Source: Gordonia sp. SL306 (GTDB taxonomy: Bacteria; Actinomycetota; Actinomycetes; Mycobacteriales; Mycobacteriaceae). From it: 64,000 nt of DNA. This document shows positions 24,145 to 34,366 of the stretch, piece by piece. Every line of letters starts with the position of its first letter. The first letter of the stretch is position 1. Made by a program: the position numbers and the translations under genes. Under the pieces are notes generated by a model. The model was not told where the DNA came from. It ran no database searches and saw only the letters and a program-made list of their open reading frames with translations. Location: assembly GCF_026625785.1 (NCBI RefSeq), contig NZ_CP113063.1, positions 5,084,001-5,148,000 on the forward strand, read 5' to 3'.

Positions 24145-25086
24145 TCAGAGCGCTTCCGCCCATCGAATCGGCACCCAGGCGTTGTGGACCGGGTGGTCGG
24201 CGTGAACGGTCTGCAGATGGGTGACAAGTGCATGCAGCGACGCGTTGGGATTGTCGCGCGCCCAGACGATCGACATCGGATAAACGGGCGTCGGATCGAC
24301 GATGGGGATTCGCCGGAGGTCATAGTGCGCCGGCCAGAGATAGCGTGAACCTTCGCCGACGAAGGTACAGAGATCCGGTGAGTCGGCGATCTCAGCGAGC
24401 AGCACCTCGCCGCCGAAGTTCGGGCCGAGCACGTCGATCCGGAGTCCGAAAGTGGTCGCGAGTTCCGCATAGTACGCACCCCAGTCGGTCGTCGAGGGCA
24501 GACCGGGCATCCAGACCGGATGCCGTTCCAGCTCGGCCAACGCGATGACATCGTTGTCGGCCAACGGATGTCGGGGCCCGACGAGTAGCTGATGCGCGTC
24601 GTCGATGACATGAGCCGAACGGAGCGCTCGTGGTAATCGCTTCGTGTTCCGCACGGTTCGGAACGTTGCGTCCACGGCTCCGTTGGCGACAGATTCGAAG
24701 GCCGCGTCGGTGTCGATGTCCGGGAGGGCGACCACGTCCAGCGTGATATCGGGATGCTGCCGATAGAAGGCGTGTACCCGAACGGCCGGTGCGATGCGTC
24801 GGTTGATCACGTCGATGCGCAGGGGACGCCGCTGCGGTGTCACCGACGCCAGCGCGCGGTCCTCGGCCCGGAGCAACTCACGGGCGTGGGGGAGCAGGGC
24901 CTGCCCGTCGACGCTGAGCGCGACACCGCGAGCGTTGCGCGTGAGCAGTTGCACTCCCAGGCCGCGCTCGAGCGCCGCCATGCGTTTCGACACCGCCTGC
25001 TGAGTGATGGAGAGACGGTCGGCGGCCGCCTGGAACTGTCCGCCATCGACGATCGCGACGAAGGTGCGCACCCCGTCAAGGTCCAT
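24145..25086 (-). CDS. LysR-family transcriptional regulator
   Basis: 313 residues. N-terminal LysR helix-turn-helix (VRTFVAIVDGGQFQAAADRLSITQQAVSKRMAALERGLGVQLLTR, residues ~5-50) and a PBP2-type effector domain. Divergent from an MFS exporter gene with a 15-bp dyad between them, the classic LysR arrangement, so it probably controls the transporter in response to its substrate. Tail-to-tail with the peptidase gene, 21 bp apart. Confidence 0.85.
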   Translation of the reverse strand: MDLDGVRTFVAIVDGGQFQAAADRLSITQQAVSKRMAALERGLGVQLLTRNARGVALSVDGQALLPHARELLRAEDRALASVTPQRRPLRIDVINRRIAPAVRVHAFYRQHPDITLDVVALPDIDTDAAFESVANGAVDATFRTVRNTKRLPRALRSAHVIDDAHQLLVGPRHPLADNDVIALAELERHPVWMPGLPSTTDWGAYYAELATTFGLRIDVLGPNFGGEVLLAEIADSPDLCTFVGEGSRYLWPAHYDLRRIPIVDPTPVYPMSIVWARDNPNASLHALVTHLQTVHADHPVHNAWVPIRWAEAL

Positions 25087-25103
25087 GCGACCCACCGTAA
25101 TGA

Positions 25104-25118
25104 ACAACCAATGGTTGT
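25104..25118. promoter_or_regulatory. Candidate LysR binding site
   Basis: ACAACCA-A-TGGTTGT, perfect 7-bp arms around one base, 17 bp before the lysR start in the LysR/MFS spacer. It fits the T-N11-A spacing expected of LysR boxes loosely. The same half-site appears in the unrelated ArsR operator at 53252. Confidence 0.5.
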
Positions 25119-25209
25119 GCCGCGCCGCTCGCCCAGTTGTTTGTGAGTCCGCTTGTATCGGCGTTTCATCGGTCGTGGTTCGAACCTGTTTGCAGCGGAG
25201 GGGGGCGGC

Positions 25210-26460
25210 GTGGGCGTCAGGCGCGCTCTCGGGCGACCGTTCGAGTGGCTGTGGGCGGCCTATGCGGTGAGCACCTTCGGCACCTGGATCGGATTCGGTG
25301 CACTGTCGGTTGTCGCGATCACGGTCTTGGACGCGGGACCGGCCGAGGTTGCGGCGTTGTCTGCGGCGGGCCTCGCGGTGGGCGCGGTGGTCGCCGTGCC
25401 CCTGGGGCCCTGGGTGGAGTTTCGTCGCAAGCGGCCCGTGATGATCGCCACGGATCTGATCCGGTTGTGTGCATTCGCGTCGCTGCCGCTCGCATACGCG
25501 CTCGACGTGTTGACGATCGGCCAACTGATCGCGGTCTCCGTGGTCGCGACGGCGTCGAAGATCGCCTTCGACGCGGCGAGCGCACCTCTGGTCAAGACGC
25601 TTGTCCATCCCGACGACCTGCTGACCGCGAACAGCCGATTCGAGTCGACCAGGTGGTCGGCGACCGTCGTCGGCCCCACGCTCGGGGGCGCCCTGATCGG
25701 ACTGTTCGGGCCATTCGTGACCATCTGCGTCGACGCGACGAGCTACCTGCTCTCGGCGCTGGGAGTCTCTGGCATGCGCGTGTCGGAGGAAACGCGGAGA
25801 AGAGCGAACCCGCCACGGTTGTCCGATCTCGTCGACGGATGGCGGATCATCATCGGCCACCGCACCCTGCGCCGGTTGTTCGCCAACACCGTGCTGGTCA
25901 ACGGTCTCATCATGGCGGGGGAACCCGTCCTCGCCGTTCTGATGCTCGGCCACCTGGGTTTCCCGACATGGCAATACGGTCTGGCGTTCTCGTTGCCGTG
26001 CATCGGCGGACTGATCGGGTCGCGACTGGCGGGCGCCGTCGTCAACCGGCTGGGCCGATCCACGGCGTTGCTCGTCACCGGCGTACTGCGCGCATGCTGG
26101 CCGATCGGCCTGGCGTTGGTGGGACCCGGCATCGGCGGCCTGGCGGTCGTCATGGTCATCGAGCTGGGCCTGATCTTCTGCTGCAGCGTGTTCAACCCCG
26201 TATACGTGACCTACCGACAGCAACTGATCGAGACGGAGCAACTCTCTCGGGTCATCGCGGCCTGGTCGATCAGTACCAGCCTGTGCATCGCGGCGCTCAC
26301 CGCAGCCGGTGGCCTTCTCGCGGCGATCACCACTCCGCGCACCGCCTTGGTGGTGGCGGGAGTCGTCCTGCTCACCACTCCCGCCCTGCTGATCCGACGC
26401 CCCGCCGACGTCGCCGTCTCACCCGAGGCGCGGTCGGCCGACGCCTCCGGAGTCCACTGA
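25210..26460 (+). CDS. MFS transporter (MFS_3/EntS-like)
   Basis: 416 residues with about 12 hydrophobic segments: WLWAAYAVSTFGTWIGFGALSVVAI in TM1, EFRRKRPVMIATDLIR as the motif-A-like loop and STRWSATVVGPTLGGALIG in TM5. Resembles the MFS_3 group, which includes siderophore and macrolide exporters. GTG 25210 chosen because GGAGGGGGG lies just before it; a TTG at 25153 would add 19 residues. Divergent from, and probably controlled by, the LysR gene. Confidence 0.8.
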   Translation: MGVRRALGRPFEWLWAAYAVSTFGTWIGFGALSVVAITVLDAGPAEVAALSAAGLAVGAVVAVPLGPWVEFRRKRPVMIATDLIRLCAFASLPLAYALDVLTIGQLIAVSVVATASKIAFDAASAPLVKTLVHPDDLLTANSRFESTRWSATVVGPTLGGALIGLFGPFVTICVDATSYLLSALGVSGMRVSEETRRRANPPRLSDLVDGWRIIIGHRTLRRLFANTVLVNGLIMAGEPVLAVLMLGHLGFPTWQYGLAFSLPCIGGLIGSRLAGAVVNRLGRSTALLVTGVLRACWPIGLALVGPGIGGLAVVMVIELGLIFCCSVFNPVYVTYRQQLIETEQLSRVIAAWSISTSLCIAALTAAGGLLAAITTPRTALVVAGVVLLTTPALLIRRPADVAVSPEARSADASGVH

Positions 26461-26473
26461 CGGGATCCACGCC

Positions 26474-26902
26474 TCAGCTACGGCGAAATGCGAGGACCGG
26501 AATCGTCCGGACCCCGGCGGTCTTCTTCTCGTAGTCGGCAAATCCCGGGTAGCGCCGGGCCTGCTCCCCGTAGATGCGATCGCGGTCTTCGCCGGTCACC
26601 TCGCTCACCGTGACCGTCTGGGTCTCGGTGCCGAGTTCGATCTGGGCCTGCCCAGCCGTGGTGGCGTTGTAGTACCACGCCGGGTTGCTCGGCGCGCCCG
26701 CCTTCGATGCGAAGACGTACATGGTGGCGTCGTCTTTCTCGTCGGGCAGGTACATCATCGGCGTGACGGTCTCGCGACCCGACTTGCGGCCGACGTGGTG
26801 GAGCAACAGCATGGGAGCTCCCTCGAAGTTGCCGCCGACCTTGCCTTCGTTCGCGCGGAACTCGTTGATTATCTGGGTGTTCCAGTCGTCGTATTCGCTC
26901 AT
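26474..26902 (-). CDS. DDN/Rv3547-like F420-dependent nitroreductase family protein
   Basis: 142 residues: WNTQIINEFRANEGKVGGNFEGAPMLLLHHVGRKSGRETVTPMMYL and FASKAGAPSNPAWYYN are the signature of the deazaflavin-dependent nitroreductase (DDN) family with its split-barrel fold. Known: members reduce quinones or nitro compounds with F420H2. An AGGAG site precedes the ATG at 26902. Supports an F420-producing actinobacterial host. Physiological substrate unknown. Confidence 0.85.
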   Translation of the reverse strand: MSEYDDWNTQIINEFRANEGKVGGNFEGAPMLLLHHVGRKSGRETVTPMMYLPDEKDDATMYVFASKAGAPSNPAWYYNATTAGQAQIELGTETQTVTVSEVTGEDRDRIYGEQARRYPGFADYEKKTAGVRTIPVLAFRRS

Positions 26903-26990
26903 GCCCACAATCTCCTGTCGAAGGTCTGGTGCCCTCGAGCCTACGGCCCGTGCCCGCTCGGCGGGTGAACTCCGCGAGCCGTGGTAACGT

Positions 26991-27010
26991 ACTGAAACAC
27001 TCGTTTCAGT
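26991..27010. promoter_or_regulatory. Operator upstream of the GNAT-TetR operon
   Basis: ACTGAAAC (26991-26998), ACTC, GTTTCAGT (27003-27010): perfect 8-bp arms. TAACGT just upstream (26985-26990) is a plausible -10 box, putting the dyad over the transcription start of the GNAT gene. The regulator encoded second in the operon is the natural candidate to bind it. Confidence 0.6.
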
Positions 27011-27052
27011 GACGACGGTGCGCACGTCCGCTCCAGTTCAGAAAGGGCGACG

Positions 27053-27586
27053 ATGAGTGATACACGATCGGGTCAGGCCACGAGCGTTTCGACGGACGCA
27101 GACGCGGTCACCATCCGAGCGATGGACCACCCCGGGGACCTCGGTTGGGTGATCCAGACTCACGGTGAGGTCTACGCACGGGAGTACGGCTGGGATGCCA
27201 CCTTCGAAGGCCTCGTCGCCACGATCGCCGCCGACTATGCGACCGGGCACGACCCACGGCGCGAAGCCGCCTGGATCGCCGAACTCGAGGGCAGGCGTGC
27301 CGGCTGTGTCCTCTGTGTGGCCGGTGACGCCGCCGACACCGCACAGTTGCGCGTACTCCTCGTGGACCCTGCCGCTCGCGGACACGCACTGGGAACTCGA
27401 CTCGTCGACACCTGCCTCGATTTCGCCCGCGCCGCCGGATACCGTCGGATCACGTTGTGGACCAACGACGTCCTGACATCGGCTCGCCGCATATACCAGG
27501 CCGCCGGCTTCACCCTCGTCGACGAGGAGCGCCACCACAGTTTCGGTCACGACCTGCTGGGCCAGAACTGGGCACGAGACCTCTGA
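27053..27586 (+). CDS. GNAT-family N-acetyltransferase
   Basis: 177 residues. The acetyl-CoA binding motif is LRVLLVDPAARGHALGTRLVDTCLDFARAAGYRRITLWTND (motif A, with the R/Q-x-x-G-x-G/A loop as RGHALG), followed by ARRIYQAAGF (motif B). Probably acetylates a small amine or protein N-terminus. AAAGGG precedes the ATG. The stop is followed after one base by the TetR start, so the pair is coupled; drug or metabolite inactivation under TetR control is a reasonable guess. Confidence 0.83.
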   Translation: MSDTRSGQATSVSTDADAVTIRAMDHPGDLGWVIQTHGEVYAREYGWDATFEGLVATIAADYATGHDPRREAAWIAELEGRRAGCVLCVAGDAADTAQLRVLLVDPAARGHALGTRLVDTCLDFARAAGYRRITLWTNDVLTSARRIYQAAGFTLVDEERHHSFGHDLLGQNWARDL

Positions 27587-27587
27587 C

Positions 27588-28202
27588 TTGTCCACCAACG
27601 CCACGCCGTCGGCCCGCGAGTCCGAGCTTCTCGAAGCGGCATACGACTACGTCCTCCAGCACGGACTGACCGACTTCTCGCTTCGCCCGCTGGCCGCCGC
27701 CATCGGCTCCAGTCCGCGAGTGCTGCTCTATCTCTTCGACAGCAAAGACGGCCTCATCCGGGCGATCCTCACGCGTGCGCGCCGCGACGAACTCGAACTC
27801 CTCGCCGGACTCCGCGATCACGAACCCACCGACGAGACCCTCACCGAGGTCGCCCGCCAGATCTGGTCCTGGCTCGCCGCCCCGGAGCATCGCCCCGTGC
27901 TGGCGCTCTGGGTGGAGGCGTATGCGCGATCCCTGATCGACCCGGACGGGCCCTGGGCGCGATTCGCCGCGGACACCGTCGACGACTGGCTCACCGTCCT
28001 CGCATCCGCACAGCCGGTCCCTGGCACCCGCGAGGCGGAGAATCGACGGACCGGCGTCCTCGCGGTGCTACGGGGCGCCCTGTTGGACCTGTTGGCAACC
28101 GGAGACGCCGAACGAACCACGGCAGCAGCACATGCCACTCTCGATCGCATCGCCGCGCCCTCAGGCAGGTCCATCAACCGTTCACGCCATCGGGGCCCGT
28201 GA
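27588..28202 (+). CDS. TetR-family transcriptional regulator
   Basis: 204 residues from a TTG start one base after the GNAT stop. TetR helix-turn-helix at residues ~10-55 (LLEAAYDYVLQHGLTDFSLRPLAAAIGSSPRVLLYLFDSKDGLI). The C-terminal domain has the WVEAYARSL region seen in TetR_C subgroups. Likely autorepressor acting at the 20-bp dyad upstream of the GNAT gene. Converges on the isocitrate dehydrogenase gene. Confidence 0.82.
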   Translation: MSTNATPSARESELLEAAYDYVLQHGLTDFSLRPLAAAIGSSPRVLLYLFDSKDGLIRAILTRARRDELELLAGLRDHEPTDETLTEVARQIWSWLAAPEHRPVLALWVEAYARSLIDPDGPWARFAADTVDDWLTVLASAQPVPGTREAENRRTGVLAVLRGALLDLLATGDAERTTAAAHATLDRIAAPSGRSINRSRHRGP

Positions 28203-28244
28203 CCGGTCGGCCGTCGCGATCGCGACGGTCGACCGGTACGAACA

Positions 28245-30482
<2,238 letters not shown>

Positions 30483-30663
30483 AATCCTGCCTTCGTCTTC
30501 AGTTTCGGTCACGCAACACATCGGTCTGCTTGCCTCAGCTTTACCAGTATCACGCCGGAGGACGCTGGGTGCCCACCAATGAGAGCGATGGCGGTCATCG
30601 CTCGGTGATAGATCACCTACGGTCTTACAAGAACCGACAATCGCTTCGACACCCGGGGGAACA

Positions 30664-32234
30664 ATGGCGCGTGATGACGAGGTGAACCCACCGACGATCG
30701 CAGAGCTACTCAAGCGGGCCGCGCGGGAGTTCGGGGACGTCGCCTACACCGTCTCACCCAGTGACCGCATGACCTATGTCGAGGCAGAGGAGCGCTCCGC
30801 GCTGGTTGCCCGGTGGCTGCTCACCCAGCATGTCGGCAAGGGGTGCCGGGTCGGTCTGTTCTTCACCAGCGGCGTCGAATGGACCGTCTGGTGGCTGGCC
30901 GTGAGCCGGATCGGCGCGGTCGCCGTTCCGCTGAGCACGCTGTATCCGCCGGCCGAGCTGGCGCGGGTGCTCCGCCTCGCGGACGTGCAGGTGTTGGTCG
31001 CGCCGACCGCGATCCTCGGCGTCGACATCCCCGACAAGTTCGAGGCAGCACTGCCCGGCCTCGACGATCAGAGCCGCGGTCGGATCCAGCTCACCGCCAC
31101 CCCCTTCCTGCGTGACATCGTGCTCACCGGCCCGTCCGAACGGTCCTGGGCGACCCGTTGGCAGCGCGACGACACGTCGTTGGTCGCCCAGGCGCTCCTC
31201 GACTCCGTCGAGAGCGAGGTCTCGCCCGCAGACGTCGCGCTGATGATCCACACCTCGGGCTCCACGGCCCTCCCCAAAGGAGTGGTGCACACCCACGGCA
31301 CCGTGGTCCGGCAGACCTCGCAGTGGGCCAGATGCTGCAGGCGAGCAACGGCGGTGCAGCGATGCCGGTTGTGCTGTGCGCGATGCCGGTGTTCTGGATC
31401 GGCGGCATCCTGGCCGCCGCCGGCGCACTGCACGCCCCTGCGACGGTGCTGACCGTTCCGCGTCACGATCCCGGTCCGGCACTCGACCTCATCGAGCGTG
31501 AACGCGCCACCGGGTACGTCGGGTGGCCGGCGTTCATCCAGCAATTGCGGGGCGATCCGTCCTTCGCCGAGCGTGACCTGTCGCGCGCCCCGCTCCTGCG
31601 CGACGGCCCGGCCGACATCGCCATGATCAACTCACCGCTCGGTCATCCGATCCACCGCACCATGACCGAGACGGCAGGCGGTTGGGCGGCCACCGAGAAG
31701 CGGATCGTCGACGACGACGGTGCTGTCGTGCCCGTGGGCGAGATCGGGGAGCTCTGGATCCGTGGCACCGGCGTCATGGCCGGATACAACAAGCGCGAGC
31801 GGTCGGAGGTCTTCGATCCCGACGGGTGGTTCCACACCGGCGATCAGGTCTATGAACTGCCCGACGACCCACGGCTGTTCTACGTGGGACGCGACACCGA
31901 GATGATCAAGGCGGCGGGTTCGAACGTCTCACCTCGGGAGGTCGAGGCCGTCATCGAAGAGTTCCCGGATGTGGCTCATTGCCTCGTCGTCGGAATCGAT
32001 CATCCGACCCGGGGCGAGGAGGTGGTCGCTGTCGTGGTGCCGGCGGGCGGCGACGTCGATGCCGCCGACCTCGATCGCCGCACCCGCGACCAACTGTCCC
32101 GGTACAAGGTGCCGACCACGTGGTTCACGGCGTACCTCGACGAACTCCCTTTGTTCCCGACCGGGAAGCCGGATCGGCGCGCCCTCCGGGAGAGAATGAT
32201 GGCGGGCGTTCTGGGCCGTCGGCTCGAGCGGTGA
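30664..32234 (+). pseudogene. Acyl-CoA ligase (AMP-binding) gene with a -1 frameshift
   Basis: The 5' part (30664 to ~31325) reads IAELLKRAAREFGDVAYT and the phosphate-loop motif MIHTSGSTALPKGVVHTHG; the frame then departs and stops at 31452. From ~31325 the next frame down reads GQMLQASNGGAAMPVVLCAMPVFW, then WFHTGDQVY, YVGRDTEMIKAAGSNVSPREVE and PLFPTGKPDRRAL, ending at 32234. Joined, the two make one class I adenylate-forming CoA ligase of about 520 residues. One base is missing near the run GTGGGCC at 31323-31329. A GGGGGAA site precedes the ATG. Real inactivation and sequencing error look equally possible. Confidence 0.85.
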
Positions 32235-32240
32235 TCGGCC

Positions 32241-32313
32241 CCCAGCCGCGACGGTTCCCGTCATCCGCGACCCGGAAATGGCGTCGCGGATGACGGGAAC
32301 CGTCGCGGCTGGG
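32241..32313. terminator. Bidirectional hairpin terminator between convergent genes
   Basis: Perfect 30-bp arms (32241-32270 and 32284-32313) around a 13-nt loop fill almost the whole 83-bp gap between the ligase stop and the LLM stop. It serves both strands. Confidence 0.8.
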
Positions 32314-32317
32314 TAAC

Positions 32318-33178
32318 CTACCGCAATGCGTCGGCGATCCGCCGCCACTGCGCGCGCGGGACCGCACGCTGGTCTGCCTGCAGCACCTGCAGGCAGACAT
32401 GGTCGGCGCCCGCGGCGCGATGTTGGTCGATCCGGGCGAGCACGGCCGACTCGTCTCCCCACGCGATGGTCGCGTCGAAGAGCCGGTCGCTGACGGAATC
32501 CAGATCGTCGTCGGAGAACCCGAGGCGGCGTAGGTTGTTCGCATAATTCGGCATTGCCAGGTAGCCGCGCAGCCATGGGGTGCCGATCGAGCGGGCCTCG
32601 TCGCGGTCGGTGGTCAGGACCACGGTCTGTTCCGGCGCGAGCAGGGGACCGTCGCCGAGAGCCGATCGAGCGACCGCGGTGTGCTCCGGTGTCACCAGGT
32701 ACGGGTGCGCGCCGCGGCTGCGTTCCGCTGACAAGGCCAGCATCTTGGGGCCGAGCGCCGCCAGCACCCGACTGTCGGTCGGCACCGGTTCCTCGGCACT
32801 ATCGAGACCGTCCAAGAAGGTCTTGGTGGTCGCCAACGGCTTTCGGTAACGCCCGGCTTCCTGCGCGTCGATCAGGGGAGCGTGACTGATCCCGAGACCG
32901 AGCAGGAACCGCGGGCCGTGCTCGGCCGTCAGTCGCGCATGCGCCGCAGCCACATCGTGCGGCTCGTGCATCCACATGTTGAGAATCCCGGTCGCGACCA
33001 CGACATTCGACGTCGCACCGAGCAGATTGGCGACCGAGTCCAGCACCGGTCCGCCGACATCGGGGATCCACAGGGCCGTGAAGCCCAGCTCATCCAGTTC
33101 CGATGCAGCGTCTGCGGCCTCGCTCGGATCTCCGTAGCGCAATGGCGAACTCCAGATACCTACCCCGTTGAGATTCAC
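32318..33178 (-). CDS. LLM-class F420-dependent oxidoreductase
   Basis: 286 residues, luciferase-like TIM barrel: VGIWSSPLRYGDPSEAADAASELDELGFTALWIPD, NVVVATGILNMWMHEP and FLLGLGISHAPLI are typical of the mycobacterial/F420 LLM group. Probably uses F420 rather than FMN; substrate unknown. GTG at 33178 lies 7 nt after TAGGGT (33186-33191 on the complement), giving a leaderless start. Convergent with the broken CoA ligase across a strong hairpin. Confidence 0.82.
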   Translation of the reverse strand: MNLNGVGIWSSPLRYGDPSEAADAASELDELGFTALWIPDVGGPVLDSVANLLGATSNVVVATGILNMWMHEPHDVAAAHARLTAEHGPRFLLGLGISHAPLIDAQEAGRYRKPLATTKTFLDGLDSAEEPVPTDSRVLAALGPKMLALSAERSRGAHPYLVTPEHTAVARSALGDGPLLAPEQTVVLTTDRDEARSIGTPWLRGYLAMPNYANNLRRLGFSDDDLDSVSDRLFDATIAWGDESAVLARIDQHRAAGADHVCLQVLQADQRAVPRAQWRRIADALR

Positions 33179-33482
33179 GTACCCGACCCTACTGGTCGAC
33201 GGAGCCCGATTCCGGGCGGAATCTCCTATCCCGATCTGACGAAAGACTTGAAGATGAAGCCGACTTCAACTATACCTCGATAGGACTCCGATCACAGTCA
33301 CTGATTCCTCCGCAATGCGTCACACCGAGCGCGCTGGCGGTCATGGCGCACTCATCAACGAAAGTGGTGTCCCACGTGAGCTGTTCACGGCCCGGTGCGC
33401 GACCGCACCGTCGAGTCCTCGATCGCGTGACGACTCGTGTTGGAGTGTCGAGGTGACCCCGCCCCAGGAGCCCGGGCAGGCC
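33179..33482. other. Intergenic region upstream of SDR, with a dyad
   Basis: About 300 bp with no convincing gene. It holds the -10 box of the LLM gene on the minus strand (33186-33191), a dyad TTGAAG-N10-CTTCAA (33248-33269) in a locally AT-richer patch, and an open but uncharacteristic stretch in frame with the SDR from 33315. The dyad may be a regulator site for the SDR/MFS unit. Confidence 0.4.
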
Positions 33483-34253
33483 ATGTCGCTTTTCGACGTC
33501 GCCGGGAAGTCAGTCGTCGTCACCGGCGGGACCCGCGGCATCGGGCTGATGATCGCGCGGGGCTTCCTGCAGGCAGGCGCGCGTGTGATCATCTGCTCCC
33601 GCAAGGCTGAAGCCTGCGAGCGGGCGCGCGCCGAATTGTCCGACTCGGGCGATGTGGCTGCACTGGCCGCCGATCTGTCCACCCCGGCCGGGGTCGAAGC
33701 GTTGTCCCGGTTCGTGGCAGACGAATTCGATCGCGTCGACGTGCTCGTCAACAATGCGGGCGCCACCTGGGGAGCACCAGTCGACGAGTTCCCACAGTCG
33801 GGCTTCGACAAGGTCCTCAATCTCAACATCACGTCCGTGTTCGAGGTGACGCAGGCACTACTGCCGATGCTCCGTGCCGCCCCTTCCGACGGCCCGGCAC
33901 GGGTGATCAACATCGGATCCATCGACGGCATGGTTGTCTCGCACACCGACAACTTCTCCTACGGAGCGTCAAAGGCGGCCGTCCACGGGCTCACCCGCAA
34001 GCTGGCGGCCGCTCTGGCGCCGGAGCAGATAACCGTCAACGCGATTGCGCCAGGACCGTTTCCGTCGAAGATGACGGCGTTCATGCTCGACGACCCCGAC
34101 ATGCGGTCCCAGGTGGAAGCCGGTGTCCCGCTCGGACGCGTCGGCACGCCCGACGACATCGCAGGTACGGCGATCTTCTTGTCGTCACGGGCCGGGGCTT
34201 ACCTCACCGGCGTGGTCATACCGGTCGACGGAGGAATGAGCGGCACCCGATGA
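33483..34253 (+). CDS. Short-chain dehydrogenase/reductase (FabG-like)
   Basis: 256 residues. Cofactor loop TGGTRGIG (residues ~15-22), NNAG in VLVNNAGATWG, catalytic Ser in INIGSIDG, YGASKAA, and PVDGGMSG at the end. A classical NAD(P) SDR resembling FabG and rhamnolipid RhlG-type reductases. ATG 33483 chosen, with AGGAG about 11 nt upstream; GTG 33453 is possible. It precedes an MFS carrier gene by 113 bp. Confidence 0.82.
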   Translation: MSLFDVAGKSVVVTGGTRGIGLMIARGFLQAGARVIICSRKAEACERARAELSDSGDVAALAADLSTPAGVEALSRFVADEFDRVDVLVNNAGATWGAPVDEFPQSGFDKVLNLNITSVFEVTQALLPMLRAAPSDGPARVINIGSIDGMVVSHTDNFSYGASKAAVHGLTRKLAAALAPEQITVNAIAPGPFPSKMTAFMLDDPDMRSQVEAGVPLGRVGTPDDIAGTAIFLSSRAGAYLTGVVIPVDGGMSGTR

Positions 34254-34301
34254 CCACGTGAGTCGCACCGACTCGAACATCCCGACAACGACTTCCGGAG
34301 A

Positions 34302-34320
34302 ACAGGTTTCGCGAACCTGT
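34302..34320. promoter_or_regulatory. Inverted repeat between SDR and MFS genes
   Basis: ACAGGTT (34302-34308), TCGCG, AACCTGT (34314-34320), perfect 7-bp arms. It lies 48 bp after the SDR stop and 46 bp before the MFS start. Operator is favoured over terminator because the stem is short, but neither is proven. Confidence 0.4.
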
Positions 34321-34366
34321 CGGATAAGCCCCGACCCCAATTCGATCCTTGCAGACGGGAAAACGC

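Noticed and set aside
24145..26241. A 698-codon open frame running minus-strand through the LysR gene and across the MFS gene
   Set aside because: Only the C-terminal 313 codons encode a protein family (LysR). The rest is low-complexity Arg/Gln/Asp-rich antisense reading of the MFS gene, a usual artefact of high-GC DNA.
30664..32234. Two overlapping independent genes instead of one frameshifted CoA ligase
   Set aside because: The first ends just after the phosphate-loop motif and the second lacks it. Both parts are pieces of one adenylate-forming enzyme with no gap or overlap in domain content.
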